Source of the DNA: Dactylellina haptotyla
Lineage: Eukaryota; Ascomycota; Orbiliomycetes; Orbiliales; Orbiliaceae
Reading direction: 5' to 3'
DNA: 64,000 nucleotides
Assembly (NCBI GenBank): GCA_031310005.1
Contig: CM062380.1
Coordinates: 3,162,001 to 3,226,000 of the forward strand
The position numbers were made by a program, and so were the translations under genes. The notes beneath the pieces were generated by a model. That model worked only from the letters and a program-made list of their open reading frames with translations, had not been told where the DNA came from and did no database searches. Positions 1 to 11,734 of this stretch are shown here, in pieces (positions within the stretch are counted from its first letter, which is position 1; every line of letters begins with the position of its first letter).

Positions 1-1
1 T

Positions 2-2005
2 CTTGCCAATGCGTACAAGATAGTTTTAGATCTATTTGCAAAACGGGGTGAGGCGCGAATCGTCGAGGAACTCTACCATCAGTTCACAGTTCGCTTCGAA
101 CCGACCGCGGACGACTACCGTTACATACTGCGGGCATATATCGAGCGAGGAGAGCTTACTACTGCTGTTGAAAAACTTGAAGGCATGTCCCAGATGAATC
201 TCGAACCAAGTCTCGCTTGCTACAATACGATTTTACGAGGCTTCGCAAAGTCGGAAGACATGGAAACCGCTATGGACTATCTGAACATCATTTTAGAAAA
301 GGGCTTCAACCCGGATCACAACACATACGGCTCGATGATGTATGTGTGCGCTGCCCGAGGTGACTACGAGAATGTGGATCTATTATTCCGAGCAGCCTGC
401 AAAAATTTGAGACCTTCGATTACTATGTGGTCTATGGTAGTATGGGCACACGTCAATGGCGGCGCTCGCTCTCTAGCTTGGAAACTTATACACTGGATTT
501 ACAGGACAAATATTGGTCTGCCGCTAACACATATCTACAATATGCTGATGAGCGCATACGCCAACAAGAAAGAGCTCGACACTGTGAACAAGATTTTCAA
601 GGAGATGCAAGATAGGCAAATACCATTCGACTTTTACAGCTACTGCATCATGATGCGTGCTCTCGCACAAACGCAGCACAAGGAGAACCTTCAAAGGGCG
701 CGACAAATGTTAGACCTCTTGACTTCGCAGGGGGTAGAGACAAATGCGACACCCTACTTTGTTCTAATGCAGGGATACCTTCGTCGGAGAAAGTATGCCG
801 ATGTCTTCGCTATCTATTCCAACATGCTGGAGAACAACATTGAGCCTAATTTTGGTGTTCAATCTATGCTCCTTCTTGCGTCTGTTTTCGAGGCTCAAGA
901 ATTGGCCAAGTTTACTGGCAGCGTCGACCTCAGCCACGCGGAGCAGATCTCACATATTGCGATCGAGAAATTTTCTGGTTTTGATCCGACAAGTTTTTCA
1001 GCGGTTAAAACTGCTATTCCTACCGAAGTTTTCACACCTCTCATTTCAGCCTACATCTACAAGGAAGATTACGACTCTGTTAGAAGAACCTACCAAAACT
1101 ACCTGGAAATCTCTACCGGTAAAGATTCTAAAAATATGAAACCCAGCATGAACATGTACCTCAAACTTTTACATGCGGCCCAGAGAGAACGGAATTGGGT
1201 GGGGCTCCGAGAAGTCTGGGGTATCATGTATAGAGAAGCTCAACGACGCTCACGGCCACTCGCGGAGATTAGTACAGGGAAGAACGTAGTAACAGTCATG
1301 AAAAGAGAAATGTGTCCTGCTTTTGACATCATGTTGAAAGCTGCAATCGATTCGACCGAAAAAGTTGACGACGAGACTGGCGGCGTCACCATCCAGGAAA
1401 TCGGTGTTCTTATGCAACAAATGTTAACCTGGGGCTTCGAACTTGACGGTGGTAATTGGAACTCTTTGATCGTTTTGGTCGCCTTGAACGGTGATCTGGG
1501 ACAAGCCTTCATGCTGGCTGAAAAGCAGCTGGTTAGAGAAGAAGCGCAAGACTACAACATCAGAAAGCAAAAGAGATTCGGTTTCGTCGGCTTCGCGAAA
1601 CACGCTGCGCACCCACACCTACAAACGTTAGAAGTGCTCGCCGGCCAACTTAACGGGTTGATAGATAGGGCCAGAGGAGTCGATGAAGCCGAAGCGGGTA
1701 AAGCTAGGGGTCTTCTCAAGCTCCTATCTGAAGAAACTCCCGTAATCTGGAAACTTGCAAACATTACAAGACGGCGGGGCAACAAGTCGACAGCGGAAGA
1801 ATTTCATACAAAGTTGTTGGATTTCACTGAGATCGTACAAAGCTCGCAGTTTACCGGACCGAAGATTTCACATAGATATAACGTGGCGCCATTCTCGGTA
1901 CGAAAGCAGAGGTTCTTGGACGCACAAAATAAGTCGAAAGTGGATGTGCAATTGGGTGATTTTGATTATGCGTTTGAAGGGTTGGGCGCGAAGGACGATT
2001 ATTAG
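2..2005 (+). CDS. Pentatricopeptide-repeat (PPR) protein, 5' partial
   Basis: The frame is open from the window edge to TAG at 2003-2005, giving 667 visible residues. Sixty-one of them precede the first ATG at 185, so the true start lies outside the window. The N-terminal half is a run of about six degenerate 35-residue helical hairpins of PPR type, with signatures such as YNTILRGFAK, YGSMMYVCAARGDYE, YNMLMSAYANKKELDT and FVLMQGYLRRRKYADVF. Fungal PPR proteins of this size usually act in mitochondria on organellar RNA (known of the family); the targeting peptide is not visible here. The C-terminal third (about 400-667) has no repeats I recognise and ends basic and aromatic. No intron is needed inside the visible part. 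Orthology to a named yeast or Neurospora PPR protein cannot be decided. Confidence 0.85.
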   Translation, partial: LANAYKIVLDLFAKRGEARIVEELYHQFTVRFEPTADDYRYILRAYIERGELTTAVEKLEGMSQMNLEPSLACYNTILRGFAKSEDMETAMDYLNIILEKGFNPDHNTYGSMMYVCAARGDYENVDLLFRAACKNLRPSITMWSMVVWAHVNGGARSLAWKLIHWIYRTNIGLPLTHIYNMLMSAYANKKELDTVNKIFKEMQDRQIPFDFYSYCIMMRALAQTQHKENLQRARQMLDLLTSQGVETNATPYFVLMQGYLRRRKYADVFAIYSNMLENNIEPNFGVQSMLLLASVFEAQELAKFTGSVDLSHAEQISHIAIEKFSGFDPTSFSAVKTAIPTEVFTPLISAYIYKEDYDSVRRTYQNYLEISTGKDSKNMKPSMNMYLKLLHAAQRERNWVGLREVWGIMYREAQRRSRPLAEISTGKNVVTVMKREMCPAFDIMLKAAIDSTEKVDDETGGVTIQEIGVLMQQMLTWGFELDGGNWNSLIVLVALNGDLGQAFMLAEKQLVREEAQDYNIRKQKRFGFVGFAKHAAHPHLQTLEVLAGQLNGLIDRARGVDEAEAGKARGLLKLLSEETPVIWKLANITRRRGNKSTAEEFHTKLLDFTEIVQSSQFTGPKISHRYNVAPFSVRKQRFLDAQNKSKVDVQLGDFDYAFEGLGAKDDY

Positions 2006-2586
2006 TCGCTTGCTCAACTTTTGTAAATATGCCCAAGGTTTGGGGAAGATTAGTGCCCGACCCAAGGTACGATATTTGTATATAAGATATTTTGAACCAG
2101 AGACTTCTGGTGGCGTTTACATTGTTTATAATTATTTTCATTAGAATTGTATATACATATTCCCGAAATAATAACTCGTTCAGTCGATATTCGGAATCAG
2201 GAGGGAGAGTGGAAAGGAAGCATCATATATGGTTGCCAGTGTATCGATCATCCTTGTACATATTATATTAAACTATAAAGTACTAGCTACAAAACGACAC
2301 CTGAATTGTCAAATCGTTCATGATATCGATAGTCCCACCGCAAAGTAGAGTAGTTGTATGTCTGTTTTATAAGTGTCAGTCTCAACTGAATTTGGGCATG
2401 CCAAGAAATACCCAATGGCCTACAACACGGCCTCAAGCTATTTTAAATGTAAAAATCAATCGAGGAGTTATAGGTATAAGATACCTACGATTGAATCTCA
2501 TAAATTAAATAACTTTTAAATCGGTTAGAACCAGCAAATTCATCTATAATTAGTGATAGTTGATTTCCCACAGAATTTTTTACAAC
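2006..2586. other. Intergenic, AT-rich
   Basis: This is the 3' flank of the PPR gene and the promoter of the kinase-like gene. It is AT-rich with several ATATAT/TATATA stretches. The short open frames have no protein-like features. No RNA gene or repeat was seen. Confidence 0.6.
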
Positions 2587-3594
2587 ATGGCGAAGGATTA
2601 TCTTACCGCCAACGAGCTCACTTTGCACCTAAACAAATTATCGGGAGCACAGCAAGCACTGAAGGTCGACTCGCTGGACATAAACGTCTATCGGATATTT
2701 TATGCCACATCTTCTAGTATGGCTCGAGTCTTCCCTTACGAGAGCAGTCACTCCCATATATCATACATAGCTTCCCTATTATCTTACCTGGAATCACAAT
2801 CCTTCCCAGCGGAAAGGTTGGATGCAAGCCATGGCCCTGCCTTGTCGAAGTTGGATATCCCCGGGAAGCCCGGCACTGTTTTATTGACACGGTTTATCCA
2901 CGGAGGGCCACCAGAGCGGGGCAAAGCCTCGCTATATAAAATTGGAATGCTATTGGGCAAGTTACATGGCTTCCCAGTTCCAGAGGATGCACAGAGTGGG
3001 GGAGCATGGCATCATTTGTGTCTTGGTGGCGGGGCTGAAGAGGAGTGTGAGGCAGCATTAGGAATGCTAGCAGAGAAAAGAGCGGAGAAAGCTCCCACGG
3101 CGGAGGATGCACGTGCCATAGAGTATTTAACCAAGACTATCGCAGAGATGCGAGTATTGTCTGCGTCTTTAGCTGAGCTCCCTCGAACGCTCATTCACCC
3201 AGATCCAGTACATATCAATATTATTGCTACCTCTGAAACAGACTGGACATTGATTGATTGGGCTGGTGCAGGGCTGGGACTCCGAGTTTTTGCCCTCGGA
3301 TGGTTACTTGTTGCTTCGTATATGCGAAGCGGGGGAAAGATCGGGGTAGTGGATGTTATTTTGAAGGGCTACCACCGCATGAAAGCACCAGTAATTACAA
3401 ATGAGGAAGTTGATACGTTGGGTAAGATGGCCGGGTTGAGAATGGCGAACATTCGGGCGTGGGAGGTAGGGGTCGGTAAGAAGGCAGCTAGGGATGTGTT
3501 GAAGGAAGTGCAAATGTGGTTTGAAGCTGGGCAGCTAGTGGGTAACAGAGTGCGCGAGGTTTTGGCGAAACCTAGAGCTATGGAAGAAGCTTAA
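2587..3594 (+). CDS. APH/choline-kinase-fold phosphotransferase-like protein
   Basis: A single exon of 335 residues. The ATG at 2587 (ACAACATGG) is chosen because the open frame upstream has no other ATG. The protein shows the two hallmarks of the aminoglycoside-phosphotransferase/choline-kinase fold. One is a Brenner-type catalytic loop HPDPVHIN (H-x-D-x4-N) around residue 210. The other is a metal-binding LIDWAGAGLG about 17 residues later, in the place of DFG. The N-terminal lobe is short and its nucleotide-binding Lys is not obvious. Fungal genomes carry many such APH-family (PF01636-like) proteins of unknown substrate; resistance to an antibiotic should not be assumed. An APH-like small-molecule kinase is the most that can be said. 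It stands alone, with the convergent protease gene downstream. Confidence 0.75.
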   Translation: MAKDYLTANELTLHLNKLSGAQQALKVDSLDINVYRIFYATSSSMARVFPYESSHSHISYIASLLSYLESQSFPAERLDASHGPALSKLDIPGKPGTVLLTRFIHGGPPERGKASLYKIGMLLGKLHGFPVPEDAQSGGAWHHLCLGGGAEEECEAALGMLAEKRAEKAPTAEDARAIEYLTKTIAEMRVLSASLAELPRTLIHPDPVHINIIATSETDWTLIDWAGAGLGLRVFALGWLLVASYMRSGGKIGVVDVILKGYHRMKAPVITNEEVDTLGKMAGLRMANIRAWEVGVGKKAARDVLKEVQMWFEAGQLVGNRVREVLAKPRAMEEA

Positions 3595-3777
3595 TGCATC
3601 ATGGATGTTCACAATTGAGATTTTGTAGCGAGAAATTTGTTCAGATTTGTATTAAAAATTATATTATTATGTGCTAGTAGTCAGCCTTTGTAATCAGACT
3701 TAGTCGACCTCATTAATTCTCAATGTCCACAGATCTATTTTTCACGAATCCACTCTCCTCTAGGCGTTTTGTTTAGT

Positions 3778-5362
3778 TTAAGGGTTATTATTGAAGTCAA
3801 TAACATTATTTAATATAGAGCCACCACCTGTAGCACCCTGAACATTGCCACCAGATCTCTTCAACAGAAAAGCCTTCATGGCCTGTGGGTCCGTTCTAAG
3901 TTCTCTGAACCTCAACATTAGATCGGCCATAACACCAACAACAGCAGGAGAGGCTTGAGATGTGCCTGAAAACACCGATCTCGCCCTATAGAGATTATTT
4001 GTAAGCTATGAGTCCGGCGTAATGATACGAATAGGAAGAGCTAAAGACTTACTGAGTATTTTCTTTACCAGTGCTTATGATAAACTCACCGGGCGCATGA
4101 AGAGTAATACACTTACCAAAGTTCGACTTTGCAGCTTTGACATCGTTAATATCAGAATTACCAGTAGTAATCATGGGGGTAGTCAGCGAGTATTTCTGAG
4201 GGTGCGACGTGCAAGCGTCAACATTATCGTTCATGCCCGAGTTTGAGACGTGGATACCGGCTGCAAAGACACCCTGAAATGCTCTTAACAGTAAAGCATT
4301 ATCTCCTTGGCCGCCAATAGAAAAGTTGATAATTGAACCTTTAGACGAGAAAAGTTAGCAATAATGATCAATTAGGCTTCGTAGGCTGGGATTCCTCACC
4401 TATGAAATCTCTATCATTCTTACGCTTATTGTGATTATTAACCACAGCTTGAAGCGCGTTAATGAAATCAGAATCGGAGCCTCTGTTCTCAGCATCAAGA
4501 ACTCTCAAAGCGTAAATATTAGCCCTCTTGGCAACACCATAAGCCCTCGAGCCGACAATTCCTGCGACATTTGTCCTATACCTCATTGTTAGCAAGATTG
4601 TACCCGATTTAGACATCTGAATATAGAAGGTATTATTTCTTACCCATGTCCGTGGAGATCTCTAAAATCGCCGTTGAATGCGGTGAATAAATTTTTTGCC
4701 CTGCCTTGAAATTCGACATGATCAATATTCACTCCAGAGTCAAGTACATAGATATCTACTCCTTTTCCATTCGGGGCATCGAATGCGTAATTGTAGTTTA
4801 GAGAGTTATAATCGCGGCCATTTTTGTTAATAGAGTGCATGCTTGAGATGCGGCCTAGGTTGTAGGGTGCATTGTTCTGTGTTTGGATATTTAGTCTGCC
4901 TTGTTGACCCTGCTGTCTTTTGACAATTGGAAATCGGCCGCTTAATGTAGGAGCAGGTATCGCATCGAATCTAGGGTCGTCAATACGAACACCAGCTCCG
5001 GATCTGGTATGATCTTTCTGGATAAACTCAATATGAGAGAGTGAAGACATGCTCTCTATTTCTCGGCTGTGTAACTTCATTGTGAACGTTCTGCCGAATG
5101 ATTCTGAGGTTCGGAAACTGGCCGTATCCTTTAATCCTTCGAGATCGGTCTTGTTGTAGCCCATCTCGTGAAAGATATCATTCCACGGCCGTTTTTCAGT
5201 TTCCTTCAATACAACTATGTGTTTTTCAGGCGTCTCATTGTTTTCAATTGCTCGTCGCCTGATCTCTTTTAGAGACGTAGATGCTTTCGCAGTGGGAGCA
5301 GCGAAGCTAGTTGGTGCTACTGAAAGCAATAGAGAGATCGAAACGAGGCTGAAAGTCTTCAT
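3778..5362 (-). CDS. Secreted subtilisin-like serine protease (S8A, proteinase K-like)
   Basis: Four exons on the minus strand: 5362-4644, 4575-4400, 4338-4053 and 3985-3778, with introns of 68, 61 and 67 bp. The product is 462 residues. It starts with a signal peptide (MKTFSLVSISLLLSVAPTSF, cut near AAP). A peptidase-inhibitor I9 propeptide follows (about 45-120, KHIVVLKE core), then a KRQ junction before the mature domain. The catalytic triad is present: Asp208 in YVLDSGVN, His239 in GHGTNVAG and Ser403 in SGTSQASP. The oxyanion Asn lies in GMNDNVDAC. Two departures from the usual proteinase K motifs are GTN for GTH after the catalytic His and GTSQASPAVVG for GTSMASPHVAG. It probably acts outside the cell or in the vacuole on proteins. 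The I9 family also contains the small inhibitors at 27-29 kb. Confidence 0.92.
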
Positions 5363-6499
5363 AGTTACCTTATTAAACTACGAAATATAAAAAAATTACT
5401 TATAAAAGATGAGAGTAGTGAATTAAATAAAACACGGCCAGCGTGGGGGAACCTGCCCGGAATAGAAGGAAAGAAAGGGAGTAAGCTGTCGCGCTGTGTT
5501 AGTTGATTGGCATTCAAAATTGAAATCATACGTTTATGACCTGGGACCCCAGGTCCTTTTAAATAGATCTATACACTTTGCCGAGTTCCGTCGTCCGAGA
5601 ATCTATGGTATTATTGTAAACATTTGCAAACGGAACGCATGTTTGAACAAATATAAACCAAACTACAGCCACCCGATGACGATTAGGGGAACATTCCCAG
5701 CTGTATGAGTTTCTAAAATCCTCTAACCACTGCAGTTATTTTTCTATTACCTGTCTCCAAATTGTTACGACGCTAGCTTTATCGGTCGTTCTAACGCTGG
5801 TTGGTTTGGGGTTTCTGTGTTGGAAACTGAGTCTGGACGTCTCGTCCTCGCTTGGGGGCGGCCGAAACCTAGCGCAAGCCGCTAGCCAACCAAAATAGTA
5901 TCTCATGCCAGGGGCAAGGGGTTTGTGGTCAGAGCACGTAACCCCAAGTCTTTGGCAGAAGATGATTTGGTTGTTTGGTTTCCTCGGGCTAATCTGTTCA
6001 AGCCACGGAATTGAGCAAAACTTTTGAAGCTTTCGAAGGACGTCGCGTCGTCGTATCTCCGAGTCTCCCATTTTCAACCGTTATCGAAAAGATCCCCGTC
6101 ATGTGAAATTAATTTCCGCCATCCACAAAAAGGGTACCTTAATTTGCGAGTCGCATTCGGGGCCCTGTTTGCATACGAGCACATGAGGCGCCTGCACTCA
6201 TCAGCGAGTAATAACTCGCATTTGGGTGGGGAAACCTGGCCCGGCTTGTGCGGCTGGATCTGCTTGGGTGGACCGACCATGTCGCGTCCAGCCGGGTTTT
6301 GCAGCTGGGCGTCCGAGTGGCATCAAAGGATGCGGAAGCACTGCCAGCATTAGAAAAAGCGATTGTTCCCCAGTTGTTTAGATGTTTGAATCGATGTTTT
6401 CTTCAAAATTCCGGCCTTTAGATAACGCTGCATCCCTTTAAACGGCTCCTGATTGTTTCCCTGGCGTGCCTGGATTAGTGTATTTTCTAGCGTAGCCAA
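5363..6499. other. Divergent promoter region of protease and dioxygenase genes
   Basis: About 1.1 kb separates the start codons of the leftward protease and the rightward dioxygenase, so both promoters must lie here. No convincing gene or repeat is seen. A TATA-like element on the minus strand lies near 5400, about 40 bp before the protease ATG. Confidence 0.5.
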
Positions 6500-9400
6500 A
6501 TGTCTCAGTCAACGGACCTCGAGCTTGGTCATTCCGACCAGCGGAACGACGGCAGGCGCCGTTACACACAACGGGATGGGTCCACAACGAGGACAGTCCT
6601 GAATCTGGAGGTTCTCAATACCAACCTAAAGACTCGCGATAGTACCCGAGTGGCCTACTTTAAAGATATCCATGGCGATCCGCTACTTTTGGAAGAGCGT
6701 CCTCCAAAGGGTACGATGCTGAAGGATCTAGCGACTATATTCACTAATCCACAGACTTGGTATCTTATTGGGAAAGGCGTCTTATCGTTTGGGAGATCAT
6801 TCGACGTATGTTCATTGTTCGAGCTAATTTTATACACAGTTAATTCCATGAATAAAAGCTTACGCGTTCTTGGATTCAAATTTACTACAAATAGGCCAAG
6901 GATCTTGCGAGTATCGTAGCTTCTTTAGACGCCTATGGCCCAGTCAGAGCAGCATTTCTACAAGGCGGGGGATGGCTTGTCAAGAAAGGTCAGATTGAGT
7001 CCAAATGGAGTGCCATGCTTCATCCCCCATTGAGCTATCTAGGAGATGCGTTCCAATTCCGTGCAGTCGACGGCAGGTTCAACGTAAGTTTTGTTCCTTC
7101 ATAGAATACAATTTCTGCCCGTGTTTTTTTCCTAACTCAGGATCCCGTTCATAGAGTGTTCTACATCCGCATCTTGGCCAAGCAGGAACCCCGTATGCCA
7201 AGACGGTACCAGCAAAAGCAAGATTACTAGGAGCACAGCCAGATCCAGGTGACATTTTTGATCGTAAGTATATGTCATAATGTACGAACGACCCGAGATG
7301 TGAAACTTTAAGCTAATCTACCACAGGGCTTATGGCTCGTGAGCTTGACGGCCCTCGAACAAGTGGTTCCGGTTTGTCTGTGATGCTCATATACCACGCA
7401 ACTATTATTATTCACGGTAAATTTTGAGTCTCCTAGTTGAAAATATGAATGATAACTGTACTGAATATACAACTAGATATTTTTCGCACAAATGATAGAG
7501 ACAAAAATATCTCGGATTCTTCGTCCTACCTAGATTTGTCACCATTATACGGGTATGATGAAGAGACTCATGCGAAAGTCCGCACTGGTAAACTGGGCTT
7601 GCTCCACCCAGACACATTTGCCGAAGATCGTCTACTGCGACAGCCACCTGGAGTTTGCAGTAAGCACACCCAACACGTCTGATCCATGAATCTAGTGCTA
7701 ATTTCTTTAATAAAAAAGCCTATCTGGTTATGTTTAACCGCTATCATAACTATGTTGCCCGCCAGCTATTACGTATCAACGAGAATGGCAAATTCTCAGT
7801 GCCATCAAAGTACAGTAGTGAAGACCCCGACGAAGCCTTAGAACGATACCAGGACTTCTATTGGGAGATCAAAGACTTCGCACTCAGATACATTCAAAAC
7901 AACACGCTTGCAGAAAATCAAAAGCAAGATACGGTCGACTTTAAAAATAAGCTATTCGAAGCACGTACAGAGAGAATGGTTTTGCTAAGAAAAGAGGAAT
8001 ACGAAGAATTTGCGGCAGCTGTTGCGAAAGAACCCGCGGAGCTTGCCAAGTTCCAAGACTGGGTAGCACGTCAGCCAAATAAAAAGGACATCAATGTTAG
8101 AGACTATGGTGTCTTCGAGACACGTTTTAGAGAGGAGCACAAAGCCGCGTGGAAAAAGCTCGATGATGACCTCTTTGGGACAGCGAGGCTGTAAGGCCCT
8201 TCCAGCATCATCTTTTTCTTCCAGAATACTAATAACCAAAAGGATTACCTGTGGTTTATATATAAATATTTCGATCCATGACTATCTCAGAGCGCTTATG
8301 GGATTTCATCAATGGAATACCACTTTTACTCTCGATCCACGTCTTGAAGTTGATAAAAAGGACGGTAAAGAAGGTCTTGCTAGAGGAATTGGTAATCAAG
8401 TTAGCGTAGAGTTCAATCTCCTTTACCGTTTCCATTGCGCAATCGGAAAAGGTGACGAAATATGGATGAACACGCTCCTTCGCAAGAGATACGGCACTAA
8501 GCTTATGGAGCTCAAAGAAGCAAAAGACGTTGATGGAAACATCATTGAAGATGTCAATGATCTAGATAAGTGGGATCCAAGAACTCTAACCAGCGATCAG
8601 TACAACAGAGCCACTGCTTTGCTCATAAAGGATGGGTACAAAGAACTTGCGGCACACCCCGAAACCAACGAACCAAAGAATAAAGTATTCTGGGATCTTG
8701 ATGTGGAAAAAATGAAGAGAGACCCAATCACCAACCAGTTCGACGATGATAAGCTGATCGAGATTCTTACAACAAAAATGGAGGAGCCTATCTCTCAATT
8801 TGGACCTCGGAATGTCCCAAGAGCACTCAAAGCAGTTGAGGTTGCAGGTATCCTACAAGCAAGAAAGTGGGAAATCGGCACCCTTAATGATTTCCGCGAG
8901 TTCTTCGGCATGAAACGCCACGAGAACTTTGAATCAGTCAGTAGAGATCCTGCCGTCAAGCAAGCTTTGCAAGATCTCTACGAAGATGTTGACAAAGTTG
9001 AATTTTACCCGGGTGTTTTCTGTGAGGGGGGCCAAGGCGCACAAGCTCGAGACTGTGATCCCGGCCCTCAGCTCACAAACTCAACTCTGTGGAGCGCTAT
9101 CTTCTCAGACGCAGTCACCTTGGTGCGATCGGATAGATTTTACACTGTCGATTGGAATACCAATTCCCTTACCACTTGGGGCATGAAAGAAGTTACGGCG
9201 GATAACGATACGTTTAAGAGCTCGGTATTCCATCGTCTACTACAACGCGCATTCCCCGATTGGTACGAAGCCAACAGTGTTCGGTTCTTCCATCCGTTCT
9301 ACACGACTGCTACAAACATGAAATATGCTCAACAGCAAGGTTACGGCGAGGCCTTCGATTTACCAAAGTTCAACCCGAGTAATCCAAAGGATGTCGAAAA

Positions 9401-11734
9401 GCATCTCGCAGATGTTCGGAAATATTCTGATCCAAAGAAACCAAATCCGACGTACAAACTCACCAAGAATCTTAAACGAGAAAATATGCCAACAAATGTG
9501 ACGATCGTGATTAAGGCTCGCGATGCAGCCGTTGAGATTGTCAAAGATAGGAACGACAGATTCGTGAATCCTTCATGGCAGGATGACTACGCTGTTCCTA
9601 ACGTTATCAGAGATGTCATGAAGAAGAACATTGCCCGTTCTGACAGGGCTACAGTAGATCTCAATATAGATATCATGGGGATGGAAAGAGATAAGATCGC
9701 AGGATACTTCGAGAAAATATCTGTGAATATCATCAATACCAGGCGACAAGTCTTTGCGGAAGGGAATGCTAAGAGAGGCCCAGTTTATCAAATTGATGCA
9801 GTCCGAGAGTAAGTTACACTCTTTATTATTCGAGTAAAAGGTATATAAACGGCTAACCCACATCGATTAGCTTCGCTATACCAGTTATAACGCACTTTTT
9901 CGCAGATTTTCTCGGCTTCAGCAATCTCATTGTCGGCGAAGGTGGTAAAAAATATAGCCCCAACGAAATTTACCACCATATCGTCAATGTGCAGAACTAC
10001 CTCTCCTATAATGTTGATGAGACGAAGATATGGAAGAGAAGGGAAGCTTTCAAGAAGTCTGCCGAAACGCTTTTAGATCTCACTAAGAATGGAATTATCA
10101 AAACTGCGTCTTCATGGTTTCCACGATTTGGGTCTGCTAGTAGCGTTCCAGAAGCATACATGAAAGAGCTTGGCTACAGGGTGGCCGTAAAAATACTGAA
10201 GAATAAAAATATTGCTAAAAACTCTGACGAAGCTGCTGCTGTTATGCTGCTTATGGCGCTTGATAGTATTTACAATGCTGTCTTAACGGTATGTTATACC
10301 TATCTTTCGAATCCCCTTACACAAAAAATTTATAGAGATTCTGACATTGGAATATTCACATAGTTCGCAACCTCACTTGCCTTTTTCTTCGAGCAAAGTA
10401 ATCGCACTTTCGAGTGGCGATGGATGGCCGAAGAACAACGAATGGCCCAGAATGAACTACATGCTAGAGTCGAAAAGGACCACAAAGTACGCACTAAAAT
10501 GCCAGACCAAAACAGAAATCACTTTATGTCCCTCAGCACGAAAGAGAGAAGAGCGATCAGGCCTAGAGAGGGTCTTGTCAGCTGGGAGCAAGTTCAAGAG
10601 ATTGCCCTTAACGAGGATGAGGAAATCACAGAATCCAACAAAGATCACGAGATCATGCACTATGTATTGGAGGCACAGAGATTGAAGGTCAAACTCCCCG
10701 TAGTGCGAAAGGTTCTCTCAAGTACGCCGTTCCGGCTCACCGATTATGAATTTGAATTCCACGCTGGAGATACAGTCATCGTCGACATTGTAAGTCAACT
10801 TCGATTTTCTATAACTTTGCTATAGATCTAACAACGGTTCATAGCACACTGCCGAGGGTATTCGTAGTAATACGTGTGATAATCCCTTCTGTATCGAGAA
10901 GATGCACACGCACAAGTCACTTACCGAGTATCTCGCTTATGATGGCGGCTTCAGTCGTGATATCCTCAATTTCGACGGCAGGAATATACCAGTCGTCGGC
11001 TTGGGGGTTATGTTCAAAGTTTTGGGTCGACTAAGACTTCTTCGACAAGGACATGACTCCCAGGGCCGTCTTAAATCTGTCAATAATAGTCCGTCATATG
11101 GTCATCTCGCGAATAGAATGGATGGGCAAGACTTTAAGGCAACCATGAGTAAGCTTCGTGCAAGAGCAAGAGACGACAAGACTGGAGAAAGCTTTGATAC
11201 GACTCCCGAATCATACACGTACCTAACTCCCGAATGGGACGAGACTATGCCATTCCCAAATAGTAAGTGCCATTATTCCATTTCCCCGTCATACCGACTT
11301 GATACGGCCAGCTATTCAAGTGTTGTATTTTGTGAAAACAACACATATTTGCTTGTGCAACGTCAGTCGACGATCGTGGAAAGATATCTTGCTGATCGTG
11401 AATTATCGTATAATTGTCCACAGCCATGAAAGTCAGATTCAACGGGTACGGAAGAGGGGTCTGGATCTATGGTGACAACTCGGATCAGTCCCACTCGATC
11501 ATGACCCTTTGGTCACCGCAGGGACCCAGCCATACAGGTGGAACTTGGGGCACTAAATGCCCTTGTGGAGATGGCAACTGCAAATGTGCCATCGGTGTGA
11601 AAGCAAGGCTCGAGGCCTTGGAATCGGGACAGCAGATGTCTCAGGCGAGCATCCAAGGACTTATGAAGGAGCATGACCTTTACAAGCACATCCTTCAGGC
11701 ACCAGGACCTCCCCATGAAGGGTGTGGGGTCTAA
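6500..11734 (+). CDS. Ppo-type fatty-acid dioxygenase fused to a degenerate P450 domain
   Basis: Eleven exons: 6500-6805, 6895-7083, 7155-7263, 7327-7416, 7477-7659, 7719-8190, 8243-9808, 9871-10288, 10364-10789, 10845-11262 and 11424-11734. The product is 1495 residues. The first half is a heme peroxidase/cyclooxygenase-like dioxygenase with distal His in IIIHDIF, the SSYLDLSPLYG loop, NRYHNY, and the catalytic Tyr plus proximal heme His in EFNLLYRFH. The second half is the P450 (CYP6001-like) part, keeping the ExxR helix (LEAQRL). Its Cys loop is replaced by YDGGFSRDIL, so no thiolate ligand is visible. In known Ppo enzymes this goes with a plain hydroperoxide product (10R-dioxygenase/PpoC or PpoB-like) rather than a diol; the position oxidised is not predictable here. 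These enzymes make psi-factor oxylipins controlling sporulation. It is longer than the usual 1080-1120 residues because of an insertion and a C-terminal tail (see findings). Confidence 0.93.
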
